Positions 6,289-10,280 of a stretch of 10,280 bases of DNA are shown one piece after another. The notes below the pieces were generated by a model. It had not been told where the DNA came from, did not search any database, and saw nothing but the letters and a program-made list of their open reading frames with translations. This DNA is from Flavipsychrobacter sp. (GTDB lineage: Bacteria; Bacteroidota; Bacteroidia; Chitinophagales; Chitinophagaceae), in the NCBI GenBank assembly GCA_021156265.1, contig JAJNBR010000092.1, positions 1 to 10,280 on the forward strand, in the 5' to 3' direction. The translations under genes and the position numbers were made by a program. Numbering within the stretch: the stretch's first letter is position 1; each line of letters starts with the position of its first letter.

Positions 6289-6373
6289 ATGAACAAGATT
6301 CACGCTTTACCCTACTGCAAGGCAAAGATTTGAGAAATGGTAATTAAATTGTCATCTACTTTTACGAAGGCAG

Positions 6374-6396
6374 ATTTGGTATATTTATTGCCACCA
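6374..6396 (+). promoter_or_regulatory. Promoter-like block of the 6419 lipoprotein gene
   Basis: TATATTTA (6380-6387) matches seven of eight positions of TAnnTTTG, counting the two free positions. It lies in the 23-nt block shared with 3273-3295 (21 of 23 identical). The last bases before the ATG are also alike in the two leaders (ACCGAACCTTCT here, ACCGCAACCTCT there). No clear -33 element was found. Confidence 0.5.
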
Positions 6397-6418
6397 TCTT
6401 GTTATAACCGAACCTTCT

Positions 6419-6949
6419 ATGAAATATCTTAGTGGTCTCATCGTTATTCTTTTCCTGGAGTCCTGTGCACAAGAGTGTACGACCGATATTCATTGCGGAC
6501 GAGATTTGAATACTATCAATATGCACGGATATTCTTATGCCGAATTGGACACCATATCGCTGAGATGGTATAAACCTGGAAGCAATTTTAGCCAGAAAAC
6601 CGGGGAGCAGCAATATATTTTGGATAGTACAGCCAAACCTACAAGTCTCTCATCCTACTACGCCGTATCCAATGATATCAGTAAACCGACAGATAGCATC
6701 CGTCTGTGCGGGCTGTTTTATTTGCGGCAGGTGCCGGATGGCAACACAGCTGATGATGTTGAAATTTTTATTCCGGTGAGCAACAGAACTTACCGGTTGT
6801 CCGACATCATGCTTGATGGCAATTATAAAAATGTATTATCTCATCCTTGTAATAAGGTACCTTTCAGCACCTCCTGTTATCGAAGCATCGTATCCCACAA
6901 AATTGACGGGGTTGCTGTAAACACCGAGATGCCGAATCTTTACAAGTAG
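6419..6949 (+). CDS. Hypothetical lipoprotein, 176 aa
   Basis: The N-terminus MKYLSGLIVILFLESC gives a lipoprotein signal with LESC as the lipobox and Cys16 as the lipid site; Glu at -2 is less usual. The mature protein starts with a Cys-containing segment (AQECTTDIHCGRD). It has further Cys residues in the middle (SIRLCGLFYLRQVPDG) and near the C-terminus (SHPCNKVPFSTSCYRSIVSHKIDG), so disulfides are likely if it is periplasmic or surface exposed. No known domain is recognised. Its promoter and leader nearly match those of the 3317 lipoprotein gene, but the proteins share no obvious sequence beyond the signal type. No terminator follows directly. Confidence 0.7.
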   Translation: MKYLSGLIVILFLESCAQECTTDIHCGRDLNTINMHGYSYAELDTISLRWYKPGSNFSQKTGEQQYILDSTAKPTSLSSYYAVSNDISKPTDSIRLCGLFYLRQVPDGNTADDVEIFIPVSNRTYRLSDIMLDGNYKNVLSHPCNKVPFSTSCYRSIVSHKIDGVAVNTEMPNLYK

Positions 6950-6966
6950 ATGCACTTTTTTTAGTA

Positions 6967-7122
6967 ATGTGTGGAATTACAGTTGCTCAACGACCGCACT
7001 ATGATGACGCTCGCAACCGGCTCATATTTGGTACAGGCTGCGATATTGATGCAGATGATCAGTGGCTGTTAAAACGCACCGCGACAAAGAGCAAGCTACC
7101 CAGTGAAGACAACCAGCCCTAA
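6967..7122 (+). CDS. Uncertain 51-codon ORF, possible gene remnant
   Basis: The ORF begins MCGITVAQRPHYDDARNRLIFGTG and ends KLPSEDNQP. An N-terminal MCG is seen in class II glutamine amidotransferases and SRAP-type proteins, where the Cys after Met is catalytic, but nothing after residue 4 supports either family. There is no promoter of its own, no clear ribosome-binding site and no terminator. It starts 17 bases after the 6949 stop, so it could be translated from the same transcript. It may be a decayed fragment or chance. Confidence 0.22.
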   Translation: MCGITVAQRPHYDDARNRLIFGTGCDIDADDQWLLKRTATKSKLPSEDNQP

Positions 7123-7166
7123 GGTGTTGGGAGCGGAAACGTTACGTATTAAAGAACCGGCAGCGC

Positions 7167-7191
7167 CTTAGTGCTTTAACAGAACGCTAAG
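7167..7191 (+). other. Imperfect hairpin upstream of repeat copy 3
   Basis: CTTAGTG (7167-7173) can pair with CGCTAAG (7185-7191) with one G-U pair and an 11-nt loop. There is no T-run, so it is not an intrinsic terminator. Apart from this and the 51-codon ORF, I see nothing in 6950-7208. Confidence 0.25.
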
Positions 7192-7208
7192 AATCAATTA
7201 CCTGTAGC

Positions 7209-7226
7209 TGGCACAGTGTTTTTTAC
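7209..7226 (+). promoter_or_regulatory. Sigma-54-like promoter of repeat copy 3
   Basis: TGGCACA (7209-7215) followed by a T-run (7219-7224) and AC keeps the same spacing as copies 1 and 2, although this copy is much more diverged elsewhere. The invariant positions are TGGCAC, GT at the eighth and ninth positions, and TTTTTAC. The -12 GC is absent here too, so the family may use a variant -12 element. Confidence 0.45.
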
Positions 7227-7233
7227 TATGTAG

Positions 7234-7360
7234 CGCAAGGTTGTGAAGAATGGTTCAGGAACATTTGAACTGTAAGACGAATTGAAGACTTAGAAGATTT
7301 CTGAATACCAAATAAGTAACAACCAAAAAGAGGACGGCAGCAAATGCTATCCTCTTTTTC
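7234..7360 (+). ncRNA. Candidate small RNA, repeat family copy 3 (diverged)
   Basis: The 26-nt core at 7235-7260 is identical to the cores at 4790-4815 and 5469-5494, while the middle and 3' parts have drifted. GGTTCAG (7252-7258) still has a partner, CTGAATACC (7301-7309), with a two-base bulge instead of one. The terminator loop sequence is entirely different from copies 1 and 2, yet CATTTG (7262-7267) just after the core is complementary to CAAATG (7341-7346) in the loop. The segment before the core, between the T-run and GCAAGG, is unrelated in sequence to copies 1 and 2 and one base shorter, as expected for untranscribed or leader DNA. No recognised family. Confidence 0.55.
7325..7360 (+). 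terminator. Intrinsic terminator of repeat copy 3
   Basis: AAAAAGAGGA (7325-7334) pairs with TCCTCTTTTT (7350-7359). Inside, AGCA (7339-7342) can pair with TGCT (7345-7348). The stem base is shared with the other copies but the upper part is replaced, so pairing is kept through different bases. Confidence 0.85.
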
Positions 7361-7397
7361 TTTTTATGTCATGTTCAATAAAATGTATATTTTGTTG

Positions 7398-7405
7398 TAT
7401 ATTTG
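7398..7405 (+). promoter_or_regulatory. -7 promoter box of Bacteroidota type
   Basis: TATATTTG is a perfect TAnnTTTG box followed by CAGTGATA, a start-region sequence typical of this phylum. A -33 TTTG is not found at 19-bp spacing. It would start a transcript near 7411, just before a short frame at 7421. No convincing full-length gene follows in 7412-7584. Confidence 0.4.
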
Positions 7406-7420
7406 CAGTGATAGGTGCAA

Positions 7421-7477
7421 ATGGCAAGGCAAATATGCGAGGTAACCAATTGCCCCGTGGTGGGCCTCGGAATGTAG
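7421..7477 (+). pseudogene. Very short frame resembling the start of ribosomal protein L28 (weak)
   Basis: The 18-codon frame reads MARQICEVTNCPVVGLGM and then stops. L28 proteins begin with an MAR-x-C-x-VT...P-x-VG pattern, so the resemblance is suggestive, and the frame sits 15 bases after a good -7 box. The following DNA remains open in another frame to 7566 but does not look like the basic L28 body. It may be a decayed duplicate or coincidence; nothing else coding is supported between 7361 and 7612. Confidence 0.15.
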
Positions 7478-7584
7478 TCGTTGAAAACCGGCTACAAACT
7501 GTAACAAATTGCGCAGAAAACACAGAGCCGATGCGGATTACACGGGATTGTTTGTTGCCTCGTTAGCCAGCGGTGGCAACAAAA

Positions 7585-7606
7585 AAGAGCTACCGTAGTA
7601 GCTCTT
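7585..7606 (-). terminator. Intrinsic terminator of the minus-strand gene at 7613-8017
   Basis: AAGAGCTAC (7585-7593) and GTAGCTCTT (7598-7606) form a 9-bp stem with a 4-nt loop. Read on the minus strand the hairpin is followed by a run of Ts (complement of A7581-7586). It starts seven bases beyond the stop of the 7613-8017 gene. Confidence 0.85.
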
Positions 7607-7612
7607 CAAAGA

Positions 7613-8017
7613 TCAGGTGGTTTGTTGTGTGTAGTACGGTGTTATCCGCTTGCGTATCAGCTTTTTCACCACACCATGTTTAGGCCGGAAGGTGAACCGG
7701 GTGAGGGTAGTGACCGGTTCGGTCTGGTGGAGGCTTTGCCCGCTTTTAGCATCGGTCAGCACGGCATGAGCCTTGCGGTCGTTCCACCAGATGCGCTTAA
7801 CCTGCAAGTCCATCACTACATCCGCCTCGTCGCGGTTGTCGGTTATTGCCAGGTAGGGCTTTTGCGCTAGCTCTTTTTTAGCCACCTTCAAGGCCTTTGG
7901 GCTGGTAGAGGTGATGAACACTTTGGTGTGAGGCTGGGCGAATGCAGCAGTGCCTGCAAGCATCATCACCGACAGGCAGCTTGCCTTTAGCGAGAATGTT
8001 GATCGTGTGGTGGTCAT
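7613..8017 (-). CDS. Hypothetical periplasmic protein, 134 aa
   Basis: The product starts with a signal peptide ending at about residue 28 (SVMMLAGTAAFAQ). The mature part opens with HTKVFITSTSPKALKVAKKELAQKPYLAIT, continues NRDEADVVMDLQVKRIWWNDRKAHAVLTDAKSGQSLHQTEPV, and ends in a very basic stretch (FRPKHGVVKKLIRKRITPYYTQQ). The pattern strand, helix, strand, 'DNRDEADVVMDL', strand, 'A-V-L-T-D-A-K-S-G' resembles small envelope proteins that sample a ligand or substrate, but no family can be named. It is transcribed divergently from ffh and has its own terminator, so it is a single-gene unit. No TAnnTTTG promoter could be placed with confidence in the 240 bases before ffh. Confidence 0.7.
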   Translation of the reverse strand: MTTTRSTFSLKASCLSVMMLAGTAAFAQPHTKVFITSTSPKALKVAKKELAQKPYLAITDNRDEADVVMDLQVKRIWWNDRKAHAVLTDAKSGQSLHQTEPVTTLTRFTFRPKHGVVKKLIRKRITPYYTQQTT

Positions 8018-8201
8018 ATATATTGGTTGATTTGGTGTCTATTTCGATCTCTCACAACCCGTCCGCACATCTTAAAGACGGGCAAATTAGGGGTGGACCC
8101 TGTGAAGGTTTTGTCAAAAGAATGTAGAAATGTGTTAAATAAAACTTAGCGAGGTGCAAGACGGAGTGTCAGGGTGGATGGGGAATCGGGCAAAACGGGG
8201 C

Positions 8202-8232
8202 TTTTAACCCTTCCGTATTTTGATTAACTTTG
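8202..8232 (+). promoter_or_regulatory. Promoter of ffh
   Basis: TTTT (8202-8205), 19 bases, then TAACTTTG (8225-8232) matches the Bacteroidota -33 TTTG / -7 TAnnTTTG pattern with exact spacing. The start site would be near 8238, giving a leader of about 20 nt that contains AAAGGA seven bases before the ATG. Confidence 0.8.
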
Positions 8233-8257
8233 CCATCCCTTTATAAAGGAATTGAAT

Positions 8258-9610
8258 ATGTTCGAGAATCTTAGTGAGCGGTTAGATGCCGCGTTCAAGC
8301 AGCTTAAAGGCGAGGGCCGTATAAATGAGATCAACGTAGCGGCTACGATCAAAGATATCCGTCGCGCCCTGGTTGACGCCGACGTAAACTATAAAATAGC
8401 TAAGGAATTTACCGACAAGGTAAAAGACAAGGCAACAGGTGAAAAGGTGTTGACAGCCGTGTCTCCCGGCCAGCTGATGGTGAAGATCGTGAAAGACGAG
8501 CTAGCCGAGCTGATGGGCGGTACGGAAGCAGAGATCGACCTGAGCGGCAAGCCTACGGTCATCCTTATTGCCGGTCTGCAGGGCTCGGGTAAAACCACCT
8601 TCAGCGGTAAGCTGGCCAACTTCCTGAAAAGCAAGAAGGGCCGCAACCCCTTGCTGGTAGCTGCCGATATCTACCGCCCTGCGGCCATGGAGCAGCTGCG
8701 CGTACTGGGTGAGCAGATCAAAGTTCCCGTACATATTGAACCCGATAATAAAGACGCGGTCTCTATTGCCCAAAATGCTATCGCTGAAGCGAAAAAGAAC
8801 GGCAACAACATAGTTATCATAGATACTGCAGGCCGTTTGGCTATTGACGAGGCCATGATGACCGAAGTGGCTAATGTGAAAAAAGCAGTGCAGCCACATG
8901 AGATCCTGTTTGTAGTAGACTCTATGACCGGCCAGGATGCGGTAAATACTGCCAAAGCCTTCAACGACCGCCTGGATTTTACCGGCGTGGTACTGACCAA
9001 GCTGGATGGTGATACCCGCGGTGGTGCGGCCCTGTCTATCAAGTACACAGTAGATAAGCCAATTAAGTTCGTGAGCATGGGCGAGAAGCTCGATACGCTG
9101 GATGTATTCTATCCTGAGCGTATGGCGCAGCGTATCCTGGGTATGGGTGATATCACCACCCTGGTAGAGCGTGCGCAGGCTCAATATGACGAAGTACAAG
9201 CTAAGAAGCTGGAAAAGAAGATCCGCGCCAACAAGTTCGACTTTGAAGATTTCAAAGAGCAGCTGGGCCAGATCAAGAAGATGGGTAATATCAAAGACCT
9301 GCTAGCTATGATACCGGGTATCGGTAAAGCCATCAAGGATATAGATATCTCAGACGATGCATTTAAGGGTATCGAGGCCATCATCAACTCCATGACTCCT
9401 TACGAACGTGCTAACCCCGATGAGATCGACGGTGCACGCCGCAAACGTATAGCTAAAGGTGCAGGTAAAGACATAGCCGAAGTGAACGCCTTCATGAAGC
9501 AGTTTGAACAAATGCGCCAGATGATGGGGCAGATGGGCAAGATGAAAGGCATGATGCCGGGCATGGGTATGCCGGGTATGGGTGGCGGTATGCCATTTGG
9601 TAAGAGATAA
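8258..9610 (+). CDS. ffh: Signal recognition particle GTPase Ffh
   Basis: Ffh binds 4.5S RNA and signal sequences of nascent membrane proteins and brings ribosomes to the receptor FtsY. The product is complete at 450 residues. The ATG at 8258 (MFENLSERLDAAF) is chosen because AGGA lies 7 bases upstream and it gives the standard Ffh N-terminus; a TTG two codons earlier is also in frame. Numbered from this ATG: N domain about 1-90; P-loop GLQGSGKTT at 106-114; LVAADIYRPAAMEQL, the G2 region, near 132-147; DTAGR at 189-193; TKLDGDTRGG at 247-256; closing loop with GMGD near 295-298. The M domain runs from about 325 and has the helix-rich RNA and signal-binding region (PGIGKAIKD, ARRKRIAKGAG). 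A Met/Gly-rich tail closes the protein. No 4.5S RNA gene is seen nearby. Confidence 0.98.
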   Translation: MFENLSERLDAAFKQLKGEGRINEINVAATIKDIRRALVDADVNYKIAKEFTDKVKDKATGEKVLTAVSPGQLMVKIVKDELAELMGGTEAEIDLSGKPTVILIAGLQGSGKTTFSGKLANFLKSKKGRNPLLVAADIYRPAAMEQLRVLGEQIKVPVHIEPDNKDAVSIAQNAIAEAKKNGNNIVIIDTAGRLAIDEAMMTEVANVKKAVQPHEILFVVDSMTGQDAVNTAKAFNDRLDFTGVVLTKLDGDTRGGAALSIKYTVDKPIKFVSMGEKLDTLDVFYPERMAQRILGMGDITTLVERAQAQYDEVQAKKLEKKIRANKFDFEDFKEQLGQIKKMGNIKDLLAMIPGIGKAIKDIDISDDAFKGIEAIINSMTPYERANPDEIDGARRKRIAKGAGKDIAEVNAFMKQFEQMRQMMGQMGKMKGMMPGMGMPGMGGGMPFGKR

Positions 9611-9666
9611 ACAATAAGTTTTTATTAACTTTAGATATATTTCTTTTAGCCTATAAATCACACAAA

Positions 9667-10174
9667 ATGAAACATATACTACTATCCGCTCTGCTCGTGG
9701 CCTCCCTGCCCGCCCTGGCGCAAACAGAAAAGGGAAAAATCATGGTTGGTGTAAGCCTGGCTGATATTTCCGCTGGTATAGTTAAGGGGGGCTCCGCCGT
9801 TGACTACGTTAGTCTGACGATAAATCCCCGTGTTGGCTATTTTGTGGCTGATAACCTGGTGATAGGTACAGCTCTTAATCTGGGCCTGGGTAAATCCCAC
9901 GATTTTACGGTACTCAACTATGCAGCACAGAATTTTTAATACGCCATCGGTGAACGATAGGTTTACTATGACCACTTTCGCAGCAGGACCCGGTGTAACT
10001 CATTTTCTAAACCAAAACGTCGCTCTGGAGACCAGTCTCCTTTTCCGCGGTATCGCGAATAGACACATAGAAACGCTGTCGTTTATGCCATCACTGAATT
10101 TTGGTTTCCAAATATATTTGAACGGGTTTAAGAAGGTCAAACCGGTACCTGTACCCGTTGTTGAAGAGGAATAA
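9667..10174 (+). pseudogene. Outer-membrane beta-barrel protein, frameshifted at a T-run
   Basis: Two overlapping frames form one protein. The first (9667-9939) gives a signal peptide MKHILLSALLVASLPALAQ and beta-strand segments (IMVGVSLADISAGI, SLTINPRVGYFVADNLVIGTALNLGLG) and stops at TAA 9937-9939. The second frame carries on with NTPSVNDRFTMTTFAAGPGVTHFLNQNVALETSLLFRG and ends FGFQIYLNGFKKVKPVPVPVVEEE at 10174. Skipping one T in the TTTTT run at 9933-9937 joins them into a 168-residue protein of the size and style of small outer-membrane barrels, in which NPRVGYF-VADNLVIG is typical. A +1 slip at UUU UAA is mechanistically possible but lacks the usual stimulators. A mutation or a sequencing error is more likely. 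No clean promoter was identified; it lies 56 bases after ffh. Confidence 0.75.
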
Positions 10175-10207
10175 TGATATTACGATAATATATTTTTAAT
10201 AAAACTC

Positions 10208-10238
10208 TTTACAATACTCATCTTTTTTGTTAGCTTTG
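10208..10238 (+). promoter_or_regulatory. Promoter for a gene beyond the right edge
   Basis: TTTA (10208-10211), 19 bases, then TAGCTTTG (10231-10238) matches the Bacteroidota consensus with correct spacing, followed by CAGTCC. The start site would be near 10244, and no start codon with an open frame is seen before 10280. In many bacteria ffh is followed by rpsP, so a ribosomal-protein gene is a possible target; that is inference only. Confidence 0.75.
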
Positions 10239-10280
10239 CAGTCCTTAAAATTTATTGTTAATCGCAAATAATTTCTATTA

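Noticed and set aside
4763..7360. Repeats as a CRISPR array or insertion sequence
   Set aside because: There are only three units of about 150 bp with kilobase-scale spacing, no regular spacers, no transposase and no terminal inverted repeats.
7366..7566. Plus-strand 66-codon frame starting in the T-run of the copy 3 terminator
   Set aside because: Its start overlaps the terminator tail and lies upstream of the only promoter box, so it cannot be the translated frame as drawn.
8501..9199. Minus-strand frames antisense to ffh
   Set aside because: Ffh is certain on the plus strand and the antisense translations show no protein-like features.

Overview
The window looks like chromosomal DNA from a member of the Bacteroidota, most likely a Chitinophagaceae-type organism. 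Three perfect TAnnTTTG -7 boxes are present, the promoter form typical of this phylum. MetG carries the C-terminal tRNA-binding domain and a KVSTS form of the signature loop. The small secreted proteins and lipoproteins have Bacteroidota-style signal peptides. This assignment is inference from gene style, not from a marker search.

Layout: positions 1-3088 are a minus-strand block, with methionyl-tRNA synthetase (metG) followed by the N-terminal 315 residues of a HlyD/MacA-type periplasmic adaptor that runs off the left edge. Positions 3317-4643 hold a plus-strand lipoprotein converging on a minus-strand DUF4349-type lipoprotein. Positions 4644-7612 form an AT-richer accessory stretch with small or orphan genes (a 44-residue hydrophobic peptide, a 65-codon minus-strand ORF, a secreted protein, a lipoprotein and a 51-codon ORF). 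Positions 7613-8017 hold a minus-strand periplasmic protein with its own terminator. From 8258 onward the window has ffh (signal recognition particle GTPase), then a frameshifted outer-membrane beta-barrel gene, and finally a strong promoter firing out of the right edge.

The most notable content is a three-copy family of about 150-bp units at 4763-4912, 5442-5590 and 7209-7360, all on the plus strand. Each begins with a conserved TGGCAC...TTTTTAC block with sigma-54-like spacing. It then has an invariant 26-nt core starting close to the predicted transcript start, a variable middle, a conserved 3' part and a strong intrinsic terminator whose stem and loop vary while staying foldable. Similarity begins at the promoter-like block and stops at the terminator, so each copy looks like a complete small-RNA gene. 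Two separate parts of the predicted fold are kept across the diverged copies. I do not recognise this family and cannot exclude that it is already in Rfam.

The conserved genes are unrelated housekeeping units: MetG charges tRNA-Met, Ffh targets membrane proteins, and the adaptor belongs to an envelope efflux system. The accessory genes between them encode mostly envelope-directed proteins of unknown role. Two of these, at 3317 and 6419, share a nearly identical promoter and leader although their proteins do not look related.
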